Positions 34,296 to 43,870 are shown, numbered from the stretch's first letter. The stretch: 64,000 nt of DNA from Sphingomicrobium arenosum (GCF_026157085.1 NZ_JANPVN010000001.1:620001-684000); one strand, 5' to 3'. A program made the numbers and translations. Notes: a model not told the origin generated them from the sequence alone.

Positions 34296-36042
34296 ATTCG
34301 CGTCGTTTTCCCAGGCTCGGCGCTTGGTCTAGCCCACCGTCCTGCATGATCCGTTCGCGCAGCACGGCGCGCTTTTCGTGGATCGAGGCGATGACGGGTC
34401 CCATGGCGAGGCCAATGTCGACGAGGACGGCTTCGGAGAGCTGGAGCGAGGCCTCGAGCGCTTCGGGGACCGCGTCGGTGACACCCGCCTTGTAGAGCTT
34501 GGCGGCATGTTCGCTGTCGCGGGCGCGGGCGATGATCGGCAGGTCGGGATGATCCTTGCGGATCGTGCGGGTGAGGCGCGCGGTGAGGACGGGGTCGTCC
34601 ATCGTCAGCACCAACGCGGCGGCATGGCCGAGCTTCAATTTCTCGATGATGTCGGGGCGGGCGACATCGCCATAGAGCACCTGATAACCCTGCTTGCGGT
34701 GGAGTGCGACGCCGTCGATGTCGCTCTCGACGGCAAGATACGGACGCTCATGCTCGCTCAGCATATCGGCGATCATCTGGCCGACGCGGCCGAAGCCGAA
34801 GATGACGGTGCGCCCCTTGGCCGGGTCCTCGCCGAGTTCGAGTGCCGAAGCGTCCTTCTCGACGCGGCGCCCGGCGAAGCGGCCGAGGTCGGCAAGGAAG
34901 GGGGTGATGGTGAGACCCAGCGCGGTGACGGCGGACCAGAAGCTCACCGTGTCCATCGCCAGCACGCCCGCCGTGCCCGCCGCGCCGAGGAGGATGAGGG
35001 TGGTCTCGGACGGGCTGGCCATGAGGATGCCGGTTTCCGCCGCCACTCCGCGCCGCGCCCCGGCGATGCGCAGGAGAAATCCGGTGACCAGCGCCTTGAC
35101 GCCGATGACGCTGGCAAGTCCCATGAGAAGGAGCGGCCATTGCCCGACGAGGGCGGGCAGGTCGATCAGCATGCCGATCGAGATGAGGAAGACGCCGAGG
35201 CCTAACCCTCGCAGCGGGGCCATGACCACTTCGACTTCCGAATGATAGTCGGTCTCGGCGATCAGCATGCCGGCGAGCAGCGCGCCCATGATAGGCGACA
35301 GGCCGGCGACCGAGGTGGCGACGGCGGCGAGGATGACCGTGAGGAGCGAGATCGCGAAGAAGCCCTCGGGGCTCTTGGCGCGGGCGGCCTGCGCGAAGAG
35401 CGTGGGCAAAATGAGGCGACCGACGATGAGGATGGCGAAGACGGCGATGGCGCCGCTGATGAGGACGGCGCGCAGGCCATCGACATCGGCGCCGCCGACG
35501 GTGCCGAAGACGAAGAGCATGGGGACGAGCGCCACGTCTTCGAACAATAGCATGGCGAGCGCGGCGCGGCCGACCGGGCTCTGCGTGCCCGAAATCGGCA
35601 GCACCAGCGCGGTCGAGGACATGGCGAGGGCGAGGCCCAGGGCGGCGGCGCTCTTCAGCTCCCAGCCGATGAAGAAGATCAGCACCGCGCCGAAGATGGA
35701 GGCGGTGACCAGCAATTCGGCGGCGCCGATGCCGAACACCATGCGGCGCAACGTCCACAATCGCTTGAAACTCAACTCGAGCCCGATGGCGAAGAGGAGG
35801 AGGATGACGCCGAAATCGGCGAAGGGCTGAATCGCCTCAGGATCATCGATGGTGAAATGGCGGAGCCAAAGGATTTCGCTCGACAGAGCGCCGAGAGCGA
35901 AGGGGCCGGCCGCGATGCCGACGAGGATGAACCCGATGACGGGGTTGATCTTGAAGCGGGCAAAAGTGGGGATGACGATCCCCGCCGCACCAAGGATCAC
36001 CAGGGCATTGCCAAGCCCGTCGAGTTGCAGTTCGCCCGCCAT
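34294..36042 (-). CDS. Kef-type potassium/proton antiporter (CPA2) with RCK domain
   Basis: A 582-residue membrane protein. About twelve helices fill residues 10-385, with the CPA2 ion-site region GLALAMSSTALVLP near 140 and the LLFEDVALVPML segment near 165. A cytoplasmic RCK/TrkA-N domain (about 405-520) starts with TVIFGFGRVGQMIADML, an NAD-binding Rossmann motif. KefB/KefC export potassium during electrophile stress under glutathione control. No KefF/KefG partner is next door. The start ATG 36042 is preferred over TTG 36060. Specific KefB or KefC assignment is not supported. Confidence 0.88.
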   Translation of the reverse strand: MAGELQLDGLGNALVILGAAGIVIPTFARFKINPVIGFILVGIAAGPFALGALSSEILWLRHFTIDDPEAIQPFADFGVILLLFAIGLELSFKRLWTLRRMVFGIGAAELLVTASIFGAVLIFFIGWELKSAAALGLALAMSSTALVLPISGTQSPVGRAALAMLLFEDVALVPMLFVFGTVGGADVDGLRAVLISGAIAVFAILIVGRLILPTLFAQAARAKSPEGFFAISLLTVILAAVATSVAGLSPIMGALLAGMLIAETDYHSEVEVVMAPLRGLGLGVFLISIGMLIDLPALVGQWPLLLMGLASVIGVKALVTGFLLRIAGARRGVAAETGILMASPSETTLILLGAAGTAGVLAMDTVSFWSAVTALGLTITPFLADLGRFAGRRVEKDASALELGEDPAKGRTVIFGFGRVGQMIADMLSEHERPYLAVESDIDGVALHRKQGYQVLYGDVARPDIIEKLKLGHAAALVLTMDDPVLTARLTRTIRKDHPDLPIIARARDSEHAAKLYKAGVTDAVPEALEASLQLSEAVLVDIGLAMGPVIASIHEKRAVLRERIMQDGGLDQAPSLGKRRE

Positions 36043-36104
36043 GGCGCCGTATTGGCGCAATGGCGGGCGTCTGTCACCTCATCTGATGGACGAAAATCGA
36101 ACAG

Positions 36105-36122
36105 TGTCCACTTTGTCCACTT
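36105..36122 (-). promoter_or_regulatory. Tandem 9-bp repeat upstream of the Kef-type gene
   Basis: TGTCCACTT occurs twice head to tail (36105-36113, 36114-36122). The following CGTGGA also makes a small inverted repeat TCCAC/GTGGA. It lies 63-80 bases upstream of the antiporter start, in the 138-base spacer behind the secreted-protein gene. It looks like an operator, and the binding protein is unknown. Confidence 0.4.
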
Positions 36123-36180
36123 CGTGGAACTTCTCGAATGTCAAAGAGCCGGATCGAGGCCCAGTCTCTCATGCGAAATC

Positions 36181-36936
36181 CTATTGTTCCAGCGCTGATC
36201 GCGCCGCGTCCGTGGAGGCGTCTGCAAGAGTAATCGTGATGATTTCGTCATCATCGACGCGGCGCAGGTGCACCGGCATGCGATAGGCCAAGCGGTCCTC
36301 AGCGATGTCGAGCGGTTCGTCATGACCGCTGAGCAGCGCGCTTTCGATCGGGCGGTCGGTCGAGCGCATGAAATTGACGCGGCTCGATTTGCAGCCACCG
36401 ACGGCGCCGAGCAGGAGCTTGGTGCCGATCCCCATGTCATTGTCGGCAAATGAGAGCATGACCCGGCACCACAGGCGCGCATCGCCGAGACGATGGCGCT
36501 CCTCGGTGCCGCCAGGCGAGAAGAGCATTGGACGGATACGTAGCGATTTGGACAGGCGATTGGCCGACAGGTCGTGCTTGGTCTCGAGCAACCGGTCGTG
36601 CGGCAGGACGAAGGTACCGTCGGCCGCGATGGCGATGGGCAGACGCTCGCCCGAGCGGCGCTCGACGAGGGTCAGTTCGACATCGTCGGTCGGATCGTAA
36701 TCGTCGATGCGCCAGTCGAGCGTGGCCTCGGGCGCATAGCGATCACGGTGCTTCTCGAATGTTTTCACCGCATCGCGCAGCCGGTCGCTGTCGAGCTTGA
36801 AGGGTTTGCCGCCCATGCCAAGGATGACGATGTCGGCCTCCTCGACGCTGGCCGCCTCCTGCAAGGTAGCGGAATGCGCCGGAACGGTCGCCATGGAGGT
36901 CGCCAGCAAGGCTGCGGCGATGGCATGCTTGATCAT
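36181..36936 (-). CDS. Secreted protein of unknown function
   Basis: A 251-residue protein with a clear signal peptide (about 1-23, hydrophobic AIAAALLATSMATV, cleavage near AHSA). The mature part is mixed alpha/beta and rich in charged residues, with the recurring style of a DUF2987-like or uncharacterised periplasmic protein. I do not recognise a family. Two cysteines (near 157 and 182) could pair. AGAGGGAAAGAG precedes the ATG. The upstream spacer of 171 bases to the nitrilase-fusion gene shows nothing recognisable. Confidence 0.7.
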   Translation of the reverse strand: MIKHAIAAALLATSMATVPAHSATLQEAASVEEADIVILGMGGKPFKLDSDRLRDAVKTFEKHRDRYAPEATLDWRIDDYDPTDDVELTLVERRSGERLPIAIAADGTFVLPHDRLLETKHDLSANRLSKSLRIRPMLFSPGGTEERHRLGDARLWCRVMLSFADNDMGIGTKLLLGAVGGCKSSRVNFMRSTDRPIESALLSGHDEPLDIAEDRLAYRMPVHLRRVDDDEIITITLADASTDAARSALEQ

Positions 36937-37107
36937 GAAAATACTCTTTCCCTCTTTGCCCTGAACCCGTCGGCGGTGCTGGCCGCCATGCGATGTACGG
37001 CGATTGAACGACCAGCGATATTTCGCGGTCGTGGGCGCTTTTTCGACCCACGGCGGAAAAGCCGACGTCGCAGACGAGTCGGGGCAACGCTTGGGGGAGA
37101 CCGGGAC

Positions 37108-38718
37108 CTAGCCGCCGCCCGGCTTGCCGGTGCCGATGGGTTCGGCGCGCGGTTTGTCTGGCGGGTGGCTGTGCTGCGTGTCCCACTTGATGTCGTAGAG
37201 GTCGAAGCGGCGGTCGGCGAGGTTGCGGACCGTGCCTTCGGCGCGCGCCCATGACAGGTCGGCGAGGTTGACGTCGCTGATCGTCAGCGTCTCGACATTT
37301 TCGGTCGCCTCGGCGGCGATGCCGTCGCGGGCGAAGGGGAAGTCGCACGGTGTCAGGATACAGCTTTGCGCATATTGGATGTCCATGTTGTGGACATTGG
37401 GCAGGTTGCCGACATTGCCCGACAGGACGACGAAACATTGGTTCTCGATGGCGCGGGCCTGCGCGCAATAGCGCACGCGAAGATAGCCCTGGCGGCTGTC
37501 GGTGCAGAAGGGCACGAAGATGATGCGCGCGCCTTCATCGACCAAGCGGCGGGCGAGTTCGGGAAATTCGCTGTCGTAGCAGATAAGCACGCCGATCGGG
37601 CCGCAGTCGGTCGGGATGGTATCGATGCTGTCGCCACCCTTGATGTTCCACCAGTAACGCTCGTTGGGGGTGGGGTGAATCTTCTCCTGCTCGTGCACCG
37701 CGCCGTCGCGCAGGCAGACGAAAGCGACATTCTGGATATCGCCGTCGGCGGTGCGGGTGGGGTGCGAGCCGCCGATGATGTTGATGTTGTAGCGCATCGC
37801 CATGTCGGTCAGCGCCTCACGAATGCGCGGCGTATATTCGCTGAGCTTCTCGATGGCTTCCTTGGCGCTCAGCTCCTTTTCCTCAGGGCTGAGCAGCATG
37901 AGCGTGAAGAGTTCGGGGAAGAGAACGAAGTCGGCCTCATAGTCGGAAGCGACTTCGGTGAAGTAGCGGATATTGTCGATGAACTCGTCGAAATCCTTCA
38001 CCGCGCGCGCCTGCAGCTGGCAGGTGGCGATACGGACGCTCTCGACGCCGCGAGGGAGGCGGAATTTCTTGGGCTCGTCGCGGTTCACATAGGGGTTGCG
38101 CCAGACCATGTGGACGGCGTGGCCCATCGAGGCGCTGTCCTCGCGCAGGTACGCCTTGAGGATGCCGATCGGTTCGAAGCCATTGGCGAGCTGGAAGCGG
38201 ATGACGGGGTCGTGGATCTCGCCCGAGACGACCTTGTCGAGATAGTCCTGCGGGCCGCTGACCTTCTTGCGGTTGCGGCGATAGCGTGGGATGCGGCCAC
38301 CGAAGGCGATTCCGGAGAGCTCGAGTTCCTCGGCAAGCTTGCGGCGTTCTTCGTAAAGGCGGCGACCGATGCGGGTTCCGCGCGCCTTCGAATCGACGAC
38401 CATCTCGTAGCCGTAGAGCCAATCGCCGGTGGGATCGTGACGGGCGCCATAGCCGCCGCCCGTGATCTCGCGCCACGTGTGATGGCCGAGCGCGATCCGT
38501 TCGGACAGGCGCATCGAGGCGCAATAGCCGACGATCTTGTCGTCGAGGACGGCGACGAAGCAACCGCGCGGGAAATTGTTGATCTGACCGCGGATCTCGC
38601 CCGTCGAATAAGGCACGAAGTCCTTGTAGGCGCGGGCGGCGAGATCGACGATGCCGGGAATGTCCGCGAGGCGGGCCTCGCGGACATTCAACCGGGCTTT
38701 GGCTTTCTGGTTAGGCAT
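37108..38718 (-). CDS. Bifunctional GNAT acetyltransferase / carbon-nitrogen hydrolase (nitrilase) fusion
   Basis: A 536-residue fusion protein. Residues about 10-210 are a GNAT domain with the acetyl-CoA loop region SKARGTRIGRRLYEE near 110-124. Residues about 226-505 are a nitrilase-superfamily amidase with the catalytic triad Glu269 (FPELF), Lys346 (QEKIHPTPNE) and Cys380 (LICYDSEFPE). The fusion is a known conserved architecture, but its substrates are not established to my knowledge. A Pro-rich tail ends in PGGG. The gene is 26 bases downstream of icd on the same strand. Confidence 0.9.
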   Translation of the reverse strand: MPNQKAKARLNVREARLADIPGIVDLAARAYKDFVPYSTGEIRGQINNFPRGCFVAVLDDKIVGYCASMRLSERIALGHHTWREITGGGYGARHDPTGDWLYGYEMVVDSKARGTRIGRRLYEERRKLAEELELSGIAFGGRIPRYRRNRKKVSGPQDYLDKVVSGEIHDPVIRFQLANGFEPIGILKAYLREDSASMGHAVHMVWRNPYVNRDEPKKFRLPRGVESVRIATCQLQARAVKDFDEFIDNIRYFTEVASDYEADFVLFPELFTLMLLSPEEKELSAKEAIEKLSEYTPRIREALTDMAMRYNINIIGGSHPTRTADGDIQNVAFVCLRDGAVHEQEKIHPTPNERYWWNIKGGDSIDTIPTDCGPIGVLICYDSEFPELARRLVDEGARIIFVPFCTDSRQGYLRVRYCAQARAIENQCFVVLSGNVGNLPNVHNMDIQYAQSCILTPCDFPFARDGIAAEATENVETLTISDVNLADLSWARAEGTVRNLADRRFDLYDIKWDTQHSHPPDKPRAEPIGTGKPGGG

Positions 38719-38744
38719 GAGGTCGGTTACGCCTCAAACCGCCA

Positions 38745-39965
38745 TTAGCTCCAGCTTTTCATGCGTTCTTCGAAATTCTGCACGATCGCTTCGAAGAACT
38801 GCTCGGTGGTCATCCACGCCTGGTCGGGGCCGATGAGGATCGCGAGATCCTTGGTCATCTGGCCGCCCTCGACGGTCCTGATGATGACATCCTCGAGCGT
38901 TTCGGCAAAGCGCACGACATCGGGCGTGTCGTCGAACTTGCCGCGATACATGAGGCCACGCGTCCAGGCGAAGATCGAGGCAATGGGGTTGGTCGAGGTG
39001 GCGCGACCTTCCTGGTGTTGGCGATAGTGACGGGTGACGGTGCCGTGCGCGGCCTCGGCTTCGACGGTCTTGCCATCGGGGCTCATGAGAACCGAGGTCA
39101 TCAGGCCGAGCGAGCCGAAGCCCTGTGCGACCGTGTCCGACTGGACGTCGCCGTCATAGTTCTTGCAGGCCCAGATGAACTTGCCGCTCCACTTCAGCGC
39201 GGATGCGACCATGTCGTCGATCAGGCGGTGCTGATATTCGATGCCCGCTTCGGCGAACTTGGCGGCGAATTCAGCGTCGAACACTTCCTGGAACAGATCC
39301 TTGAAGCGACCGTCATAGGCCTTGAGGATCGTGTTCTTGGTCGACAGATAGACCGGCCAGCCACGGTCGAGACCGTAGTTGAAGCAGGCGCGGGCGAAGT
39401 CGCGGATGCTGTCGTCATGATTGTACATGCCCATGGCGACGCCGGCTTCGGGGAACTGGTGCACTTCCTTTTCGATCACTTCGCCGTCATCGCCGACGAA
39501 CTTCATGGTCAGCGTGCCGGGGCCCGGGACGAGGAAGTCGGTGGCGCGATACTGGTCGCCGAAGGCGTGGCGGCCGACCACGATGGGGTCGGTCCAGCCC
39601 GGGACGAGGCGCGGGACGTTGTCGATGACGATCGGCTCGCGGAAGACGACGCCGCCGAGGATGTTGCGGATCGTGCCGTTAGGCGAGCGCCACATCTTCT
39701 TGAGATCGAATTCCTCGACGCGCTGTTCGTCGGGGGTGATGGTCGCGCATTTCACGCCGACGCCATATTCCTTGATGGCGTTGGCGGCATCAATGGTGAT
39801 CTGGTCGTCGGTCTCGTCGCGCTTGGTCACCGACAGGTCGTAATATTTGAGGTCGATGTCGAGGTAGGGAAGGATCAGCCGTTCGCGGATCCACTTCCAG
39901 ATGATTTGGGTCATTTCATCGCCGTCGAGCTCGACGATGGGGTTCTTGACCTTGATCTTCTGCAT
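38745..39965 (-). CDS. icd: NADP-dependent isocitrate dehydrogenase
   Basis: A 406-residue TCA-cycle enzyme that oxidises isocitrate to 2-oxoglutarate. It is of the type common in alphaproteobacteria and eukaryotes. It starts [19 protein letters not shown]. The substrate segment [12 protein letters not shown] is near 94, and the metal/NADP part contains [20 protein letters not shown] and [17 protein letters not shown] lies 5 bases before the ATG. It is divergent from psd. Confidence 0.96.
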   Translation of the reverse strand: MQKIKVKNPIVELDGDEMTQIIWKWIRERLILPYLDIDLKYYDLSVTKRDETDDQITIDAANAIKEYGVGVKCATITPDEQRVEEFDLKKMWRSPNGTIRNILGGVVFREPIVIDNVPRLVPGWTDPIVVGRHAFGDQYRATDFLVPGPGTLTMKFVGDDGEVIEKEVHQFPEAGVAMGMYNHDDSIRDFARACFNYGLDRGWPVYLSTKNTILKAYDGRFKDLFQEVFDAEFAAKFAEAGIEYQHRLIDDMVASALKWSGKFIWACKNYDGDVQSDTVAQGFGSLGLMTSVLMSPDGKTVEAEAAHGTVTRHYRQHQEGRATSTNPIASIFAWTRGLMYRGKFDDTPDVVRFAETLEDVIIRTVEGGQMTKDLAILIGPDQAWMTTEQFFEAIVQNFEERMKSWS

Positions 39966-39984
39966 GGGAGCTCCTGTTGGATAT

Positions 39985-40024
39985 GCGGATAGGGATTTGG
40001 CGCTGGCTCTAAGGCGCTATCCGC
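39985..40024 (-). promoter_or_regulatory. Inverted repeat upstream of icd
   Basis: GCGGATAG (39985-39992) and CTATCCGC (40017-40024) form perfect arms 24 bases apart, 20-59 bases upstream of the icd start. It may be an operator or a 5' leader hairpin of icd. The 137-base icd/psd spacer shows nothing else that I can name. Confidence 0.35.
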
Positions 40025-40102
40025 CAATAGGCAACCGGGCCCATTGCTCAGGCATTGATGCCGGGATTGTTTCGGTAAGGAATCGGCCCTAGGGGAGCGC
40101 GC

Positions 40103-40846
40103 ATGGCAGAAATCGAAAATCCCGACAGCCAGCTGACCGCGGTCAAATGGCGCTTTCCCGAAGTGCACCCCGAAGGGCGCAAATTCGTCTTCATTTCCGG
40201 CGCGATCACGCTGCTCTTCTTCCTGCTGGACGGGTGGTTCTGGGACGTGCTGGCGTGGCTGTTCGTCGGCTTGACGGTCTGGGTCGCGGCCTTCTTCCGC
40301 GATCCCATCCGCACCGCGCCGACCGATCCGGCGCTGGTCATCTCGCCCGCCGACGGGCTGGTGACGATGATCAAGAAAGGGCCGCCGCCGCCCGAACTGA
40401 CGGGCGAGGGGCTGCTGGCTGCAGGCGATTATACCCGCATCTCGATCTTCATGAGCGTGTTCGACGTTCACATCAATCGCAGCCCCATTGCCGGGCGGGT
40501 CGCCAAGATCGCCTATGTGCCGGGCAAGTTCCTCAATGCCGACCTCGACAAGGCGAGCGAGGACAATGAGCGCAACCACATCCTCGTCGCGCGCGACGAT
40601 GGCGTGAAGATCGGCTTCACCCAGATCGCCGGCCTCGTGGCGCGGCGCATTCTCACCCATGTCGAGGAAGGCGATATCGTCGACAAGGGCGAGCGCGTCG
40701 GGCTGATCCGTTTCGGTAGCCGCGTCGACGTCTATCTGCCCGAGGGCACCGGATCGAACGTGATACTCGGCCAGCGTACCATCGCGGGCGAGACCGTGCT
40801 GGCGCGGCTCGGCAGTGACGTGGCGCTCGAGGGCCGCGCGCAATGA
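40103..40846 (+). CDS. psd: Phosphatidylserine decarboxylase proenzyme
   Basis: A 247-residue membrane-associated enzyme that makes phosphatidylethanolamine. Two membrane segments are near residues 28-45 and 47-64. The catalytic domain shows VISPADGLV and FMSVFDVHINRSPI. The self-cleavage site that creates the pyruvoyl group is Gly205-Ser206 in RFGSRVDVYLP. The length fits the short PSD-A type. It overlaps pssA by 4 bases, so the two steps are made together. Confidence 0.95.
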   Translation: MAEIENPDSQLTAVKWRFPEVHPEGRKFVFISGAITLLFFLLDGWFWDVLAWLFVGLTVWVAAFFRDPIRTAPTDPALVISPADGLVTMIKKGPPPPELTGEGLLAAGDYTRISIFMSVFDVHINRSPIAGRVAKIAYVPGKFLNADLDKASEDNERNHILVARDDGVKIGFTQIAGLVARRILTHVEEGDIVDKGERVGLIRFGSRVDVYLPEGTGSNVILGQRTIAGETVLARLGSDVALEGRAQ

Positions 40847-41661
40847 GCGCCGACGGGCCCGAGATCGTGCGCCGGGGCGGACTGCCGTTTCGGGCGCTGG
40901 CGCCCAACGCGATTACCGCAATGGCGCTGTGCTTCGGGCTGACCGGGGTTCGCTATGCCATCAGCGCGGCGGGCGCAGGGCCGATCGCGCATTGGGAAAT
41001 CGCGATGGCCTGCATCATCATCGCGGGCATCCTCGACGGGATGGACGGGCGCATCGCCCGCCTGCTGCGCGCCCAGTCGAAATTCGGCGCCGAACTCGAC
41101 AGCCTGTCGGACAATATCGCCTTCGGGGTGGCGCCCGCGCTCATCCTGTTCCTGTGGAGCCTGCAATTTGCGCCGCGCTTCGGCTGGATCGCCGCGCTGG
41201 CGCTGGCGGTGTGCTGCGCGCTCAGGCTCGCACGGTTCAACGCGCGCATCGATGCCGACGAGCAGCCGCACAAGTCGGCGGGATTCCTTACCGGCGTACC
41301 CGCGCCGGCGGGCGCGGGGCTGGCCTTTGTGCCGATCTATTTGTGGATGGTGACCGGAATGGAAATATTCCGCGACTGGATCGTGGTGATGCCCTGGGTC
41401 CTGTTCATCGCGCTGCTGATGATTTCGAACGTGGCGACCTACAGCTGGTCCTCGCTGCGCTTAAAGCCGAGCTATCGCATCTTCGCGCTGGCGGGGGTGG
41501 GGCTGCTCGCGGCGGCGCTGATCACCAACCCCTGGTTCACGCTGCTCATCATCTGCGCAGGCTATCTGCTGCTCGTGCCGTTCAGCATGGCCGCTTATGG
41601 GCGGGTCAAGCGGCGGCGGCGCGAGGCATCGGCGCCCGCGGCGCCTGGTGCTCCCAGCTGA
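40843..41661 (+). CDS. pssA: CDP-diacylglycerol-serine O-phosphatidyltransferase
   Basis: A 272-residue inner-membrane enzyme supplying phosphatidylserine to Psd. The CDP-alcohol phosphotransferase motif DGMDGRIARLLR...G...DSLSD is complete (about 65-90) with the three metal-binding aspartates. About eight hydrophobic segments follow. It starts by ATGA overlap with psd. The last 56 bases are overlapped on the other strand by a small ORF. Confidence 0.95.
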   Translation: MSADGPEIVRRGGLPFRALAPNAITAMALCFGLTGVRYAISAAGAGPIAHWEIAMACIIIAGILDGMDGRIARLLRAQSKFGAELDSLSDNIAFGVAPALILFLWSLQFAPRFGWIAALALAVCCALRLARFNARIDADEQPHKSAGFLTGVPAPAGAGLAFVPIYLWMVTGMEIFRDWIVVMPWVLFIALLMISNVATYSWSSLRLKPSYRIFALAGVGLLAAALITNPWFTLLIICAGYLLLVPFSMAAYGRVKRRRREASAPAAPGAPS

Positions 41662-41809
41662 TCGTCACCACCCGGGCCGGCGTCGCCGGTTCGGGCCGAC
41701 TGCGCCCGGCGAGCGCGTCCAGGATCTTCCCGCCTTCGGCCTCGGCGACATGACGCGCGACCATGCCGAGTGCGGCGATGAGAAGGACGAAGAACAATCC
41801 GGTGATCAT
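41606..41809 (-). CDS. Small single-pass membrane protein, 67 residues
   Basis: A putative small gene. AGGGGAAA lies about 7 bases upstream of the ATG at 41809. The product starts with a hydrophobic helix (MITGLFFVLLIAALGMVARH) and continues with a polar Pro/Ala/Arg-rich tail. The 3' third is antisense to the end of pssA, so that part may be constrained by pssA. No function is known. Confidence 0.5.
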   Translation of the reverse strand: MITGLFFVLLIAALGMVARHVAEAEGGKILDALAGRSRPEPATPARVVTISWEHQAPRAPMPRAAAA

Positions 41810-41979
41810 GGCGTTTCCCCTGTTCGCTGGAGCGTCGTTCTTGCTCCGTTCTCATCCATAGATCACCCTTTGTTCCGTTGAAGTCAATCCCATTCGGTCA
41901 CTTTTTGTTCTCATTGGCGCCCGTGGGGTCATTAGGGGCTTGATCGGGCAGGACTTTTCGACTAGTTCGCGCCCCATCT

Positions 41980-42055
41980 CGCAGGTGGGACCACCATACC
42001 GGTGCTCGTAAGAGTGACAGGACCCACCGAGGCATAACCGGATAGGAGAAGAGAT
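41980..42055 (+). promoter_or_regulatory. Structured rpsB leader
   Basis: GGTGGG-A-CC (41984-41992) can pair with GG-A-CCCACC (42020-42028) around an A-A mismatch, enclosing a smaller CACC/GGTG element (41993-42004). The helix sits just before the rpsB ribosome site (GGAG at 42045). Ribosomal protein S2 is known to control its own mRNA in proteobacteria, so this is a candidate S2 leader. The identification is inference. Confidence 0.45.
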
Positions 42056-42808
42056 ATGGCGGCACCTGTCGTCACGATGCAGCAACTGCTTGAAGCCGGA
42101 TCGCACTTCGGCCACCAGACCCACCGTTGGAACCCGCGCATGAAGCCGTACATCTTCGGCGCGCGCAACGGCGTTCACATCATCGACCTGTCGCAGAGCG
42201 TTCCGCTCTTCGCCCGCGCGCTCGAGTTCGTCCACGCGACGACGCAGCGCGGCGGCAAGGTCCTGTTCGTCGGCACCAAGCGCCAGGCGTCGGACCCGAT
42301 CGCCGAAGCGGCGGCCTCGTGCGGCCAGCACTATGTCAACCATCGCTGGCTCGGCGGCATGCTGACCAACTGGAAGACCATCTCCAACTCGATCAAGCGC
42401 TTCAAGAGCCTTGAAGAGAAGCTGTCGGGCGACACCGCCGGCCTCACCAAGAAGGAAGTCCTCCAGCTCACCCGCGAACGCGACAAGCTCGAAAAGAGCC
42501 TCGGCGGCATCCGCGACATGGGCGGCCTTCCCGACGTGATGTTCGTCGTCGACACCAATAAGGAAGACCTCGCCATCAAGGAAGCCAACGTCCTCGGCAT
42601 TCCCGTGATCGCGATCCTCGATTCCAACTCGGATCCGAACGGCATCGCCTTCCCGGTTCCGGGCAACGATGACGCGAGCCGCGCCATCCGCCTCTACTGC
42701 GACGCCATCGCCGCCGCCGCCAATGCGGGCCGTGGTGAAGAAGTCGCGAACAGCGGTGTCGATGTCGGTGCGATGGAGAATCCGCCGGCCGAAGCCGCGA
42801 CCGCGTAA
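42056..42808 (+). CDS. rpsB: 30S ribosomal protein S2 (uS2)
   Basis: A 250-residue ribosomal protein. It has the S2 segments [41 protein letters not shown] and the late NLGIPVIA-like region [16 protein letters not shown]. The C-terminal tail is acidic/Ala-rich. It heads the usual rpsB-tsf-pyrH-frr order. GGAGAAGAG precedes the ATG. Confidence 0.97.
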   Translation: MAAPVVTMQQLLEAGSHFGHQTHRWNPRMKPYIFGARNGVHIIDLSQSVPLFARALEFVHATTQRGGKVLFVGTKRQASDPIAEAAASCGQHYVNHRWLGGMLTNWKTISNSIKRFKSLEEKLSGDTAGLTKKEVLQLTRERDKLEKSLGGIRDMGGLPDVMFVVDTNKEDLAIKEANVLGIPVIAILDSNSDPNGIAFPVPGNDDASRAIRLYCDAIAAAANAGRGEEVANSGVDVGAMENPPAEAATA

Positions 42809-42821
42809 CATTATCGTCTTC

Positions 42822-42894
42822 CCCGCCCGCTAACGGGCGGGCGATGACCTTGCACATGATCGGGGGAGGGGCCGGCATCGCCGATCCTTCCCCC
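42822..42894 (+). terminator. Two hairpins between rpsB and tsf
   Basis: CCCGCCCG (42822-42829) pairs with CGGGCGGG (42834-42841). A second 15-bp imperfect stem runs 42862-42876 with 42880-42894 around a 3-base loop. No T-run follows. An attenuator that sets the S2 to EF-Ts ratio is the likely role. Confidence 0.5.
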
Positions 42895-42922
42895 TTGCAC
42901 AAAATCTGAAAGGACCACTCCC

Positions 42923-43843
42923 ATGGCCGTAACCGCCGCCCAGGTGAAAGAACTCCGCGACCGCACCAACGCAGGTATGATGGACTGCAAGAAGGCTCTC
43001 GCCGAAACCAATGGCGACATGGAAGCCGCCGTCGACTGGCTGCGCACCAAGGGTCTCGCCGCCGCTGCCAAGAAGTCGGGCCGCACCGCCGCCGAAGGCC
43101 TCGTCGGCGTTGCCGTCGACGGGACCAAGGGCGCGGTCATCGAAGTCAATTCGGAAACCGACTTCGTCGCCAAGAACGAGACCTTCCAGGCCTTCGTCAA
43201 GGACGTCGCCGAGCTGGCGCTCAATGCCGATGGCGACATCGAAGCGGTCAAAGGCATGAGCTATCCGGGCGGCGGCACCGTCGAGGAAAAGCTGACCAGC
43301 AACATCGCCACCATCGGCGAGAACCAGTCGCTGCGCCGCACCGCCACCGTGAGCGTGCCGCAGGGCGCGGTCGTGAGCTACGTCCACAATGCCGCGGCCC
43401 CGGGTCTCGGCAAGATCGGCGTGCTGGTCGCGCTCGAGAGCGCTGCCGACGAAGCGACGCTGACGGCGCTCGGCAAGCAGATCGCCATGCACATCGCGGC
43501 GGCCAACCCGCTGGCGCTGACCGATGCCGACCTCGACCCCGAGATGATCGCGCGCGAGCGTGAAATCGCCAAGGTCAAGGCGATGGAATCGGGCAAGCCC
43601 GAAAATATCGCCGAGAAGATGGTCGAAGGCTCGATCAAGAAGTTCGCCAAGGAAAATGCGCTTCTCAGCCAGGTCTTCGTGATGGACAACAAGACCCCGA
43701 TCGCCGACGTCGTCGCCGCGGCGGGCAAGGAAGCCGGCAACGAGATCAAGCTCACGGCCTTCGAGCGCTTCCAGCTCGGCGAAGGCATCGAGAAGGAAGA
43801 ATCGGACTTCGCGGCGGAAGTCGCGGCGGCTGCCGGCGCCTGA
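42923..43843 (+). CDS. tsf: Elongation factor Ts
   Basis: A 306-residue nucleotide exchange factor for EF-Tu. The N-terminal UBA-like start [21 protein letters not shown] and the TDFV motif in [14 protein letters not shown] (about 74-87) are clear. The two-part dimerisation region follows, with [10 protein letters not shown] near 192. The length is normal for alphaproteobacteria. Confidence 0.97.
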   Translation: MAVTAAQVKELRDRTNAGMMDCKKALAETNGDMEAAVDWLRTKGLAAAAKKSGRTAAEGLVGVAVDGTKGAVIEVNSETDFVAKNETFQAFVKDVAELALNADGDIEAVKGMSYPGGGTVEEKLTSNIATIGENQSLRRTATVSVPQGAVVSYVHNAAAPGLGKIGVLVALESAADEATLTALGKQIAMHIAAANPLALTDADLDPEMIAREREIAKVKAMESGKPENIAEKMVEGSIKKFAKENALLSQVFVMDNKTPIADVVAAAGKEAGNEIKLTAFERFQLGEGIEKEESDFAAEVAAAAGA

Positions 43844-43870
43844 GCGCCTCGCACCTGACCGATCGAAAAG

